Of a stretch of DNA of 41,625 nt, positions 1 through 8,507 are shown piece by piece (the stretch's first letter is position 1; every line of letters begins with the position of its first letter). Below the pieces are notes generated by a model. The model searched no databases, had not been told where the DNA came from, and saw only the letters and a list, made by a program, of their open reading frames with translations. The translations under genes were made by a program, and so were the position numbers. Source of the stretch: Streptomyces sp. NRRL F-6131 (GTDB taxonomy: Bacteria; Actinomycetota; Actinomycetes; Streptomycetales; Streptomycetaceae); NCBI GenBank assembly GCA_000719695.1, contig JOHN01000066.1, forward strand, positions 1 to 41,625, given 5' to 3'.

Positions 1-339
1 GACGGTGCGGTCGCGCTCGTAGACCTTGGCGATCAGCCCGCCCTTGGCGTCGAAGATCTGGGTGGCCTGGGTGAGCGGCGGCGTCTTGAAGTCGTCCGGA
101 ATGTCGTCGAACCCCTCCGCCGTGCTCTTGGCGGTCAGCCCGAGCGCGCCGGCCGCGGGCAGGGCCATGCCCGCCAGCAGTACGCCGGACACCACGCTCA
201 CGCCCACGAACGTCGCGCCGTGACGGACGAACCGCAGCGGTGAGTTCCGGGGAGCGTCGGTGGTCCCTCCGGCGGTGGTCGCGCCGTCGGTGGTCCCGCC
301 GTCGGGCGCGCTCGGTGTCGTGGGGAGATTCGATGCCAT
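1..339 (-). CDS. Class A penicillin-binding protein, N-terminal part (cut by window edge)
   Basis: Only the first 113 codons are present; the gene runs off the left edge. The visible protein has a Thr/Gly/Asp-rich cytoplasmic tail (about residues 1-30), then one membrane segment (about 43-65, GVSVVSGVLLAGMALPAAGA). After it comes an extracytoplasmic stretch ending in QIFDAKGGLIAKVYERDRTV. That 'IFDAKGxLIAxxYxxDR' stretch, just after the anchor, is typical of bifunctional glycosyltransferase/transpeptidase PBPs, which polymerise and cross-link peptidoglycan. The catalytic domains lie outside the window, so the enzyme type is inferred from the N-terminus alone. The ATG at 337-339 has no convincing Shine-Dalgarno sequence, but a TAGCAT box ends six bases before it, suggesting a leaderless mRNA. 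Confidence 0.75.
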   Translation of the reverse strand, partial: MASNLPTTPSAPDGGTTDGATTAGGTTDAPRNSPLRFVRHGATFVGVSVVSGVLLAGMALPAAGALGLTAKSTAEGFDDIPDDFKTPPLTQATQIFDAKGGLIAKVYERDRTV

Positions 340-345
340 GCCGGA

Positions 346-374
346 ATGCTAGCCCGCGATCCTGTGAGGTCGAA
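346..374 (-). promoter_or_regulatory. Putative leaderless promoter of the PBP gene
   Basis: On the minus strand a TAGCAT hexamer (346-351) fits the actinomycete TANNNT -10 element. It ends six bases before the ATG, so transcription would start at or next to the start codon. A weak -35 (TTCGAC, 369-374) sits 17 bases further upstream. The absence of a ribosome binding site fits this reading. The rest of 340-560 holds no gene that I can support. Confidence 0.4.
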
Positions 375-560
375 CAGTTTTTCCCGTGAGGCTGTCACAG
401 GCGTGCAACAAACACCGGAAGGATTCCCGACCAAGGAGATCCGTGCACGAACTCCCTGTTCACGGAAAAGGATTCCGGCTCGGCGCGGCCCCCGGCGGCA
501 CCCGCCGCGTCACGCGCCTCCACTCCTTCCACGCCGCGGGCCGGGCGAAAGGTTGCACGC

Positions 561-1370
561 TCAGTGGCGGTGGTGGTTGTCGGGCTGGGCGGGGTCGCCG
601 GGGTGCTCCAGCCCGGGGACGAGGGTGAGGCGGGTCGCGCGGGCGTGGTCGAGCCAGCGGACGAAGGCGGCCCGGCGGGCGGCCTCGCGCACGGTGGCGG
701 CCGGGTCGGGCCGGTCGTCGGGAGGGGTCGGGGCCTCGCTCCGGGCGGCCGTCCAGCCGGCGGCGGTGACCCGGACGCCCGGGGCGGCCTCGCGCAGCGC
801 GTCGGCGAGGGCCCGCGGGAGGGAGTCGGGGGCGGCGTCGAAGGTGGAGCCGTCGGGGAGGGAGATCCGCCAGGGGGCGGGCGACGGGCGGTCGGTGAGG
901 GCGCGGTAGTGGGCGACCTCGGCGGCGGACGGGGCGACGGCGGCGGTGACCTCGGCGTACACGGCCCGGACCGCGGCGCTGCCCTCGTACGCGGCGGCGG
1001 TGATGGAGCCGAGCTCGACGGCGGCCTGCTGGTCGAGCCGGGCGGGAGCGGCGGCCGGGTCGGCGACGGCGGGGCGGAGGGCGGCCGGGGCAGCGGCTCC
1101 CGGGGCGACGGCGTCCGGCTCGACGGCGAGGCCGCGTTCGGCGGCGACCGCTTCGCAGAGCGCCTCGGTCAGCAGCACCTGGGCGACCCAGCGGGCGAGT
1201 TGCCGGTCCTCGCCGCTGCCCGGCGCGGGCAGGGCGGCGGCCCGGGGGCCGGTGCGCAGCGCGGCGAGGCGGCGGTCGAGGCCGGTGCGGGGCAGCGGCC
1301 GGCCGTCGAGCAGTCCGAGGACCGGGGCGGCGGCAGGCGTGGTCGCGGGCCCGGCGGCGGGGCCGGTCAC
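561..1370 (-). CDS. Hypothetical protein, SurA/PpiC-like (DUF7158-like)
   Basis: 269 aa. The GTG start at 1368-1370 overlaps the stop of the upstream mannosidase gene (GTGA), so translation is probably coupled. The protein is Ala/Pro-rich and mostly helical. The N-terminus (VLGLLDGRPLPRTGLDRRLA) resembles the 'VNGxxIxxxxLxxxL' opening of SurA/PpiC-type chaperone or prolyl isomerase proteins. A mid-protein helix (AEVTAAVAPSAAEVAHYRA) recalls their 'VSDAEVxxYY' segment. Homologues next to GH38 genes in streptomycetes have, as I recall, been labelled malonyl-CoA:ACP transacylase or DUF7158. I see no GHSxG nucleophile elbow, so that label looks wrong. No signal peptide is visible. Its role beside the cytoplasmic mannosidase is unknown; folding help or a structural partner is a guess. 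The C-terminus is His-rich (DNHHRH). Confidence 0.75.
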   Translation of the reverse strand: MTGPAAGPATTPAAAPVLGLLDGRPLPRTGLDRRLAALRTGPRAAALPAPGSGEDRQLARWVAQVLLTEALCEAVAAERGLAVEPDAVAPGAAAPAALRPAVADPAAAPARLDQQAAVELGSITAAAYEGSAAVRAVYAEVTAAVAPSAAEVAHYRALTDRPSPAPWRISLPDGSTFDAAPDSLPRALADALREAAPGVRVTAAGWTAARSEAPTPPDDRPDPAATVREAARRAAFVRWLDHARATRLTLVPGLEHPGDPAQPDNHHRH

Positions 1371-4300
1371 GGCGCGACCACCAGCGCGACGGTCGGGGCG
1401 TACTGGCAGCGGCCGAACCACATCACCTTGGCGAGCGCCCAGTACGCGCCGGGGTCCATCGCGGCCGGGGCGGCGAGTTCGAACTCCTCGACCGACTCGG
1501 CGCCGGCCGCGAGGGCGAAGCCCCGGACGGGCGCGGGCACCGCCTCCCAGGTGCCCCACGGGGAGACCAGTTGGAGCTCGCCGCGGATCTCGCCGCGGGT
1601 GCGGTTGGTCAGCCGCAGGGCCAGCACCGCCCGCTCCCCCGGGGCGACCCGGACGGTCCCGGCGAGCGCGGTCACGGTCAGACCGGTGTCCCGGCCCTCG
1701 GTGGCCGTGGTGCCCTGGGCGGCGGTCCAGTCCTCCGGGGCGGCGCCGGGGACGGGCAGCAGCCCGGGCAGCTCGCCGACCGCCAGGGTGACCACGTCCT
1801 CGATCTGCTGCCCGTCGTGCGCGAGGCGGACGGCGGCGAAGTACAGGCCGGGCTCGACGCCGGCGGGCGGGGTGAGGGTGACCGGGAAGCGCAGGTGGCC
1901 GGACGGGGCCAGCCGGTAGGGCCGGGCGGTGAGGTCGGCCGTCCAGCCCGGCGGGGGCAGGACGGTGGCGGTGCCCTCGACGGCGGTGTCCACCAGGTGG
2001 GAGGCGAGGACGACCGAGAGGGTCACCGGCTCCCCCGCCGTCCGCAGCAGGCCGGGCGAGGCACCGATCGACACGGGGAGGTGGCCGAGCGGTGCCGGGC
2101 CCCGGTTGTGCAGCCAGTAGCGGGCGTGCACGGGCTGGGCGGCCTCGGCGACCGGGCCGAGCACGGGCCCGGCCGGGGCGGCGGCCACGGCGGGGCGGGC
2201 CAGCAGGGTGGCGATCCGCGCGCCGGTGAGCGCGAGTTCGCCGTCGACCGGTGCGGTGGGCCGCTCCAGCAGGTCGGCGTGGTGCAGCTCGACCAGGCCG
2301 AGCGCGCCGCCGAGGGTGACGGTGGAGCCCAGGCCGGTCGCCTCGACGAGCCGGACGGTCAGCCGGTCGGCGGCGGAGACGGTGGCGGCGGACCCGTGGG
2401 CGATCGGGTTCCCGGCCGGTTTGAGGGCGCTCAGCAGGACGCGGCGGGCGGGTTCGACCCGCAGCCAGGAGAGCGTGGCCGGCAGCGGTCCGTGCTGCCC
2501 GGCGGGGACCCGGCGGGTGTACAGGGGGTGGCCGAACTCCTGCCCCTGGGAGGGGAGTTCCTGGTCGCGCCAGTCGCCGGGGCCGCCCACCAGGGCGTAC
2601 TGGAAGTCGTGCGTCCAGTGCTGGAGCTGGAAGGACGCGCCGTCCGGCAGGGTGCGCCGGGGCGGGTCGATCCAGACGCCGGAGGGCCAGCCGGTGCACG
2701 AGCGCAGCAGGGAGAGGTGGAGCGCGCCGGTGGTGTCCACGGCGAAGCCGGGCAGGCCGTACGTCAGCAAGGCCACGGTGTGGTCGGTGAGTCGTTCGGC
2801 AGCGGGCGGGGTCGACGGGCAGGGGGCGGTGATCCGGGCGTCGGCGAGGTCGGCGGCGAGCGCGGCCGGGTCGGTGACCACCAGGGCGGGCAGCGCCCGG
2901 AGGTCGCGCAGGTCCGCGCCGGGCTGCCAGACCTCGGTGAGCGGGGTGACGGCGGGCACCCAGACGGCGCCGTGCGCCTTCAGCACGGCCGCGTACTCCT
3001 CGCCGGCCCGTTCGAGCAACTCCCGTGTGGCGTCGTTGGCTTCGGGGCCGCCCAGGAGGATCCGCAGATCCGGCAGGTTGGAGTCGACGTCCAGCCAGCC
3101 GTACCGCGCCCAGTCCGCGCCGGAGGTGGTGGCGGTGACCCCGACCCGGGCGAGCGCGACCACCAGCTCCCGGGCGTCGGCGGCGGCGTCGAGGTCGGGG
3201 ACGACCACCTCCGCGACACCGACGGCGCGTTCGCCGAGCGGCGCGCCGGTGACCGGGTCGGTGAGCGCGACCCGGGCGGTGGAGCCGAGGCCGAACCAGG
3301 TGTTGGCGGGGTTGTCGAGGGTCCACGGCGCCTCCGCCGCGTCGACGTCCGGCATCGCGAAGCCGCGGCCGATCACCGCGCCCGCCACCTCGCTGACCGG
3401 CAGCGCGCCCGGCAGGTCGACGGGGAACCGCAGCCGCAGCAGCCGGTCCGCGCCCGCGTAGTCCACCACCCTGGTCCGGCAGTCGACCCGGTCGAGGCCG
3501 CGCCAGAGGGTGACCGTCTGCTCGAACCGCAGACCGTCCACCGTGCCGGTGGCCACCAGGCGTTCGCCCAGCGGGCCGGTCTCCCGGCGGACCTCGGCGG
3601 GCCGTTCGCCGGAGCCGGTCACCGGGCCCTTGGGGACGAGGTGCCAGGGGCCCTCGCCGAAGTCGGGATGCTGCGGGTACTCCTCGTAGACCCGCAGCTC
3701 GTTGCCGAGCCGGCCCTCCGCGATCAACTCCCGCCCGTGCAGCAGGTCGTGGACGGAGGTCAGGCCGCCACCGCGGGCCGGGTCGGCGGTGACCCGGTAG
3801 CGGGCGTTGGCGATGACGCACCCCTCGGCGGCCGACCAGACGGGCGTCGGCGCGGTCCCCGGTTCGGCCGGGACCACCCGCCAGGTCCGCCAGCCGAGCG
3901 CCGGCACGTCCTCGGCCAGGAAGCGCAGCGTCCCCCGGTCGACGGCGGCGGGCACCGGCGCCCCCGTGTCGTCCAGCACCCGCACCCCGCCGTCCCGCAC
4001 CCCGCCGACCGACACCCCGCCGTCCGGCAGCGGGCCGTCCGGGAGCGGGACGGCGGCCAGGTCGGTGCGGTCGAAGGAGAGGGTGTTGGTGACGACCACG
4101 GCCCACCCCGGCCCGTCCGCGGTGTCGGTCCCGGCCGCCAGCGCGTCGAGCGCCCGGTCGCGGACGTCGGCCGCCAGGTCGTACGCCTCCCGCCAGCCGC
4201 CGAGCAGGTCCAGGTAGACCTGGTCGGACTCGGAGCCGGTGATCGCGTCGTGGTGGGCGCCGTAGACGAGTTGGCGCCAGGCCTTGTCGAGCGCCGCCGC

Positions 4301-5623
4301 CGGGTAGCGGCCGAGGCCCTGCGTCTCGGCGAGCACCGCGAGCTTCTCGGCGTCGGCGGCCGCGATCTCCGCCGCCCGCTGGGCCTGCTTGGTGTCGATG
4401 TAGGAGACGTCCTTGCCGGTGTAGACCGGGTTCATGTCGCGGCTCTGCGGGCCGGGCCGGCGGCCGGACGCGGCGAGTTCGGCGCGCACCGCGTCCAGGA
4501 AGTCGCGCGGGGTGGCGCAGACGAACCGCGGCCACAGGTACTTGGCGGCCCAGGAGCGGTGGATCTCGGTGACCCACTTGTTCGGCGGGGTGTAGTCGGT
4601 GCCGACCGGCAGCAGCAGGTTCCTGGTCGCGCCGACCGGCTTGAGCTTGCGGTAGAGCTCGTACACGGCCCGTTCGGCGGTGGCGAGGTCGGCGGAGGAG
4701 TCCATCCACCAGCCGGCCGAGTAGTGGTGCGGCATGTAGTGGGTCAGCACGCCCTCGCCGCTCGGCGCGATCCACTCGAACTCGCTCGGGAACTGCATGA
4801 CCCGGGCGTCGTCCTTGGCCTCGCGGAAGTTCTTCTGGATCGGGCCCCACTGGTGGAACGGGCCGCGCGCCCAGGCGCTGCCGGTGAGCCCGGCGGCGGC
4901 GAGGTGGCCGGGGAACTGCGGGTCGTGCCCGAAGACGTCGAGCTGCCAGGCGGTCCGCGGGTCGCCGCCGAGGACGTCCCGCTGGTAGCCGATGCCGTGG
5001 AGGATGTTGCGGATGGTGGTCTCGGCGCCGGTGAGGTTGGTGTTGGGCTCGTTGTAGGTGCCGCCGACCAGTTCGACCTGTCCGCGGTCGAGCAGCCGCC
5101 GCAGCACCGCGCGGCGCTCCGGGTGCTGGTCGAAGTACGGCTTCAGGTAGTCGACCTCGGCGAGCACCACCTTGTACACCGGGTCGCGCAGCGCGAGGTC
5201 GAGGTGGGCGTCGACGAGCGCGAAGCCGTTCCGCTCCCAGAGCGGCCGGGTGGTGGCGTCGGCGGAGAGCAGCTCCCAGGGGGAGGTGTAGGCGGCCTGG
5301 GTGTTCCACCAGACCGGGTCGTAGTGGAAGTGCGGGACGAGGAACATCGTCCAGCCGGGTTCGGCGACCTCGACCACGCCCTCGGCGCGGACGCCGTCGG
5401 CCTCGACGGTGACCGGCAGCCGGGCGCCGGTGGCGGCGCCGGTGATCTCCAGGGGGACTTCGACCAGCCCCGTGCCGGCCGCCTCGCCGCGCACGCCGGC
5501 ACCGGTGACGGTGATCCGGGCGGCGGGCGGGCCGTCGAGCGTGACCCGCAGCAGTTGCCGCGGGGCGTGCTCGGGGCCGGTGAAGAGGTCCGTGCTCTCG
5601 ACGGCGGTGATGGTGACCGGCAC
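1367..5623 (-). CDS. Alpha-mannosidase, GH38, with C-terminal NEW3-like domains
   Basis: 1418 aa, a large zinc-dependent retaining alpha-mannosidase that would trim alpha-mannosyl residues from imported N-glycan fragments. The GH38 zinc motif HFHYDPVWW lies at residues 98-106 (H100, D102). The predicted nucleophile is D229 in WQLDVFGHDPQF. The later zinc-site segment AHHDAITGSESDQ, near residue 450, is present. The middle carries the GH38 beta-sandwich region. The C-terminal third contains two Ig-like segments (for example LPPPGWTADLTARPYRLAPSG and LRLTNRTRGEIRGE) of the NEW3/alpha-galactosidase-associated type. There is no signal peptide, so it is probably cytoplasmic. The start is GTG at 5621-5623, with AGGA nine bases upstream. 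It follows the secreted GH85 gene by 115 bp and overlaps the next gene, consistent with one operon. Linkage specificity cannot be read from sequence. Confidence 0.93.
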   Translation of the reverse strand: MPVTITAVESTDLFTGPEHAPRQLLRVTLDGPPAARITVTGAGVRGEAAGTGLVEVPLEITGAATGARLPVTVEADGVRAEGVVEVAEPGWTMFLVPHFHYDPVWWNTQAAYTSPWELLSADATTRPLWERNGFALVDAHLDLALRDPVYKVVLAEVDYLKPYFDQHPERRAVLRRLLDRGQVELVGGTYNEPNTNLTGAETTIRNILHGIGYQRDVLGGDPRTAWQLDVFGHDPQFPGHLAAAGLTGSAWARGPFHQWGPIQKNFREAKDDARVMQFPSEFEWIAPSGEGVLTHYMPHHYSAGWWMDSSADLATAERAVYELYRKLKPVGATRNLLLPVGTDYTPPNKWVTEIHRSWAAKYLWPRFVCATPRDFLDAVRAELAASGRRPGPQSRDMNPVYTGKDVSYIDTKQAQRAAEIAAADAEKLAVLAETQGLGRYPAAALDKAWRQLVYGAHHDAITGSESDQVYLDLLGGWREAYDLAADVRDRALDALAAGTDTADGPGWAVVVTNTLSFDRTDLAAVPLPDGPLPDGGVSVGGVRDGGVRVLDDTGAPVPAAVDRGTLRFLAEDVPALGWRTWRVVPAEPGTAPTPVWSAAEGCVIANARYRVTADPARGGGLTSVHDLLHGRELIAEGRLGNELRVYEEYPQHPDFGEGPWHLVPKGPVTGSGERPAEVRRETGPLGERLVATGTVDGLRFEQTVTLWRGLDRVDCRTRVVDYAGADRLLRLRFPVDLPGALPVSEVAGAVIGRGFAMPDVDAAEAPWTLDNPANTWFGLGSTARVALTDPVTGAPLGERAVGVAEVVVPDLDAAADARELVVALARVGVTATTSGADWARYGWLDVDSNLPDLRILLGGPEANDATRELLERAGEEYAAVLKAHGAVWVPAVTPLTEVWQPGADLRDLRALPALVVTDPAALAADLADARITAPCPSTPPAAERLTDHTVALLTYGLPGFAVDTTGALHLSLLRSCTGWPSGVWIDPPRRTLPDGASFQLQHWTHDFQYALVGGPGDWRDQELPSQGQEFGHPLYTRRVPAGQHGPLPATLSWLRVEPARRVLLSALKPAGNPIAHGSAATVSAADRLTVRLVEATGLGSTVTLGGALGLVELHHADLLERPTAPVDGELALTGARIATLLARPAVAAAPAGPVLGPVAEAAQPVHARYWLHNRGPAPLGHLPVSIGASPGLLRTAGEPVTLSVVLASHLVDTAVEGTATVLPPPGWTADLTARPYRLAPSGHLRFPVTLTPPAGVEPGLYFAAVRLAHDGQQIEDVVTLAVGELPGLLPVPGAAPEDWTAAQGTTATEGRDTGLTVTALAGTVRVAPGERAVLALRLTNRTRGEIRGELQLVSPWGTWEAVPAPVRGFALAAGAESVEEFELAAPAAMDPGAYWALAKVMWFGRCQYAPTVALVVAP

Positions 5624-5671
5624 GGGGTGGGTCCTTTCGGAGGAGGGGTGCTCCGGAACGGCGGGGCGTCA

Positions 5672-5731
5672 GGGCCTGCCCCGCGGGGGCCTGCCCTGCG
5701 GGGGCCTGCCCCGCGGGGGCCTGTCCTGCCG
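5672..5731. repeat. Four tandem 15-bp GC-rich repeats between GH85 and GH38 genes
   Basis: The unit GGGCCTGCCCCGCGG occurs at 5672-5686, with variants at 5687-5701 (one change), 5702-5716 (identical) and 5717-5731 (three changes). Each junction creates a self-complementary CCCCGCGGGG-like core, so the RNA can form a row of short hairpins. The array fills most of the gap between the GH85 stop and the GH38 start. It could weaken read-through, stabilise the upstream mRNA, or simply vary in copy number. Confidence 0.85.
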
Positions 5732-5738
5732 GGGGGGG

Positions 5739-8204
5739 CTACGCTCCCCAGGCCTCGAACTCGTAGATGCGGGCGGCCGGGTCGGTGCCCTGGGTCGGCT
5801 TGGTCACGACCAGCCGGACGTACCGGGCGGTGGTGGTGACGGGGTGGGTGGTGGTGCCGGCGGTGTTGCCGGTGACGGTGGCGACGGTGGTCCACGGGTC
5901 GCCGGTGGCGGAGCGGACCTGGATCGAGAAGTCCCGGGTGTTGTAGGCGGCGCTCTCCCCGCCCGCCTGGGCGTGCTTGACCACGAACTTGGTCAGCGAC
6001 TTCGCCGAACCGAGGTCCACCTCCAGCCACTTGCCACTGGTGAGGGTGCACCACTTGTCGCCGTTGCCGCCGTTGACGGTGCCGTTCACGGCCTTGGCCG
6101 GGCCCTCGTCGGTGTTGCACTGGCCGGAGGCGGTGGCCGGCCGGCCCTGCGCCAGGTTGCCGCCGGTGGGCGGGGTGCCGGTCCAGGAGACGGTGGTGGT
6201 CGCGGCGGTGGAGCGGCCGTACTCGGTGGAGACCGCCTCGACCTCGACGGTGGTGCTCGCCTCGGTGCCGGCCCGGTCGAGCCGGTTGACGAAGAAGGCG
6301 TCGGACGGGGTGGCGCCGAGGTAGCCGCGGGTGCCGTCGGCGTTGCGCCGGTAGAGCTCGTAGTGGTGGACGCTGCCGCTGCCGGACGGCGTCCAGGCGA
6401 GCCGCAGGGACTGGCTGCTGCCGACCACCACGTCGCTCGCACCGAGCACGGTCAGCCCGGACGGCGCCGCAGGGGCGTCCACCGTGCCGTCGTACACGGC
6501 GAGTTGGCCGATCCGCAGGTCGTAGGCGGAGCCGGTTCCGGTGGTCCGGAGGCCGATCTGGGCGATGGTGCGGCCGGCGTAGGCGGACAGGTCGAGGGTC
6601 TTGCGCTCCCACCCGGCGCCGGTGGTGGCGCCGAGGTCGAGGGTGGTGAAGGTGGTCGGCGCGTCGGTGAAGGAGATCGCGGCCCGGAGGTTGCTCGGGC
6701 CCGCGCCGGGGGTCTTCAGCACCACGGAGAGCTTGCTGTCGGCGGCGACCGGCAGCCTGCTCTGGTACAGCCGCACGGTGTTGACGGCGTTCGGCGTGCC
6801 GGTGAGCCGCAGCGAGGAGCCGCCCTCGTAGGCGTCGGTGAAGTCGACGGACGGGGTGACCTTGCTGCCGGTCGACTCCACCAGCCAGTGGTAGGTGGGC
6901 GGAACGTCCTGGAGCGAGAGGTTGTTCCAGCCGCCGGTGGCGACCCGGGTGCCGGCCGCGTTGTAGAAGTCGCCCTCGCCGGCGGAGAAGTTGGTGACGA
7001 AGGGCTTGGCGGTGATCGGGGTGGACTCGGCGACGTAGCCCGCCAGGCCCTTCCAGGAGGAGGAGGTCGAGGTGTTGGAGGGGTCGTTGTTGGCGCCGAC
7101 CCAGTACCGGGCGTCCTTGGTGAGGTAGTCGGACCGGTCGGTGGCGGACTTCCAGGTCCACTCGGGCCGGTAGAGGCCGAGCGAGGTGGTGTGCGGCTTG
7201 TTGGCGGGGAAGAGCGCGTTCCAGTCGACGCCGGTGTTGTAGCCGTTGGCCTCGGTGTCGATGCCGGAGTACAGGTCGTACTCGCCGCGGCCGAGGTTGC
7301 GGGCCAGGGTCCGCGAGGAGTCCAGGCCGCCGGACGACCAGTTGAAGTTGAGGAACATCGAGTCGGAGGTCCGCCGGGTGCCCTCCTGGAGGAAGGTGTC
7401 GTTGGCGGGGGTCAGGGCGTTCTGCCAACTGACCGAGCCGGACTCGGTCATGGCGTCGTACCACATGAACTCGGTGCCGGTCTGCGCCTTGGTGTACTGC
7501 ATGAGGTCGCGGACCTCGGTGGCGAGCGCCGTGTCCCCGCCGCCGGTCTCCTGGTTGATGAACCAGCCGTCGAAGCCGTAGTACTGGGCCGCCTGGACGA
7601 GCTTGTCGGCGACCGGGTAGCGGCTGCCGGACTTCTGCACGAAGTCGCGCACCCACTGGAGTTGGCCGCCGTACGCGGCGGGCGGGAAGAAGACCGTGCC
7701 GTAGACCTTGACGCCGTTGCGGTGGGCGGCGTCGATGACGGTGGGGTTGGGGGCGAGGATGAGGCCCTCGCCGGCCGAGCCGCCCCAGAAGACCAGCTTG
7801 TCGACGTACTGCCAGTAGCCGAAGGCGTAGTAGTTGGGGTCGGCGGAGCCCTGGGAGGGGTTGTTGGAGGTGGGGCCGAAGGAGACCAGGGAGGCGATCT
7901 TCCCTTCGCCCGCACGGGCGTTGGGGTTGGCCTTGAGCGCCGGGTCGGCGGTGCGGGGCTGGAGCGGGACGCGGGCGCGGTTGAACCGGGCGTCCGGGTC
8001 GGTGGCCGGGTCCCAGCCCAGGATGCTGTTCGGGTACCAGTAGGAGGCGTAGGGCTGGGTGCCGGTGGCGGCGCTCGCCGCGGCGGGGGCCGCCGGGGAC
8101 GGTGCGGCGGGGGTCGGCGCGGCCTGGGCGACCGTGGGGGTGACGCCCAGGACGGCGACGCCGAGGGCGGCGCCCAGCAGGCGGGGGATCCGTCGTCGTG
8201 ACAT
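5739..8204 (-). CDS. Secreted endo-beta-N-acetylglucosaminidase, GH85
   Basis: 821 aa. It hydrolyses the chitobiose core of N-glycans, freeing Man(n)GlcNAc from glycoproteins outside the cell. The ATG at 8202-8204 is preceded by GGAG at seven bases and opens an RR-containing signal peptide (cleavage probably after AQA, residue 28). The GH85 barrel spans roughly residues 50-400 (YASYWYPNSILGW, FGYWQYVDKLVFWGG). The catalytic pair is N217 and E219 in FDGWFINQETGGG; the Asn stabilises the oxazoline and the Glu is the acid/base in this family. Then follow a galactose-binding-like sandwich (about 480-590), an FN3-like module and a C-terminal F5/8-type (CBM32) domain starting at NLAQGRPATASG. It is the first gene of the leftward operon, about 300 bp downstream of a LacI operator. 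Confidence 0.95.
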   Translation of the reverse strand: MSRRRIPRLLGAALGVAVLGVTPTVAQAAPTPAAPSPAAPAAASAATGTQPYASYWYPNSILGWDPATDPDARFNRARVPLQPRTADPALKANPNARAGEGKIASLVSFGPTSNNPSQGSADPNYYAFGYWQYVDKLVFWGGSAGEGLILAPNPTVIDAAHRNGVKVYGTVFFPPAAYGGQLQWVRDFVQKSGSRYPVADKLVQAAQYYGFDGWFINQETGGGDTALATEVRDLMQYTKAQTGTEFMWYDAMTESGSVSWQNALTPANDTFLQEGTRRTSDSMFLNFNWSSGGLDSSRTLARNLGRGEYDLYSGIDTEANGYNTGVDWNALFPANKPHTTSLGLYRPEWTWKSATDRSDYLTKDARYWVGANNDPSNTSTSSSWKGLAGYVAESTPITAKPFVTNFSAGEGDFYNAAGTRVATGGWNNLSLQDVPPTYHWLVESTGSKVTPSVDFTDAYEGGSSLRLTGTPNAVNTVRLYQSRLPVAADSKLSVVLKTPGAGPSNLRAAISFTDAPTTFTTLDLGATTGAGWERKTLDLSAYAGRTIAQIGLRTTGTGSAYDLRIGQLAVYDGTVDAPAAPSGLTVLGASDVVVGSSQSLRLAWTPSGSGSVHHYELYRRNADGTRGYLGATPSDAFFVNRLDRAGTEASTTVEVEAVSTEYGRSTAATTTVSWTGTPPTGGNLAQGRPATASGQCNTDEGPAKAVNGTVNGGNGDKWCTLTSGKWLEVDLGSAKSLTKFVVKHAQAGGESAAYNTRDFSIQVRSATGDPWTTVATVTGNTAGTTTHPVTTTARYVRLVVTKPTQGTDPAARIYEFEAWGA

Positions 8205-8394
8205 GCGGTGGCTCCGTTCGCGCGGAAGGCGGAGGAGGGTGGGGGCGGACCTCGCCCGGGTCGGGCGGGGCCCGGGGGTGCATGCGTGCGGAGGTGCGGG
8301 TGGGGCCGGGTGCGCGGTGCTCCCGGTACGGGGCTCCGGGCGGGTGCGGCGGCGCGCGGACGCGGTGGAACCGGGCCGGGCCCGGGTGCGAACG

Positions 8395-8438
8395 GGCCGG
8401 CCGGGTGACCGCGGGCGCCCGGGGTCACCCGGCCGGCC
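8395..8438. repeat. Perfect 16-bp inverted repeat in the GH85 leader
   Basis: GGCCGGCCGGGTGACC (8395-8410) is mirrored exactly by GGTCACCCGGCCGGCC (8423-8438), around a 12-base loop that itself contains GGGCGCCC. It lies between the proposed GH85 promoter and its start codon, in the 5' leader of that mRNA. It could terminate lacI read-through, act as an attenuator or stabilise the leader. The remaining 8205-8510 sequence holds no gene. Confidence 0.7.
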
Positions 8439-8477
8439 GACCGGACGGACCCCCGCCGGACTCCGGCCCACGGTGGT

Positions 8478-8502
8478 GCGCCGAGCGGGGCTCGCTCGGC
8501 GC
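8478..8502 (-). terminator. Probable lacI terminator hairpin
   Basis: GCGCCGAGC (8478-8486) pairs perfectly with GCTCGGCGC (8494-8502) around a seven-base loop, starting eight bases after the lacI stop codon on the minus strand. No U-tract follows, as is common in actinomycetes. It also lies almost at the predicted start of the GH85 transcript, so it may instead form a 5'-end stem-loop on that mRNA. Confidence 0.5.
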
Positions 8503-8507
8503 CAGCG

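Noticed and set aside
561..1370. Malonyl-CoA:ACP transacylase label for the 269-aa protein
   Set aside because: No GHSxG nucleophile elbow or catalytic His region is visible; the sequence looks SurA-like instead.
561..5309. Very long open frames in other phases, on both strands, across 561-8500 and 29236-38300
   Set aside because: They are Arg/Pro/Gly/Ala-rich translations with no domain, opposite or out of phase with clear enzymes, as expected in DNA of this GC content.
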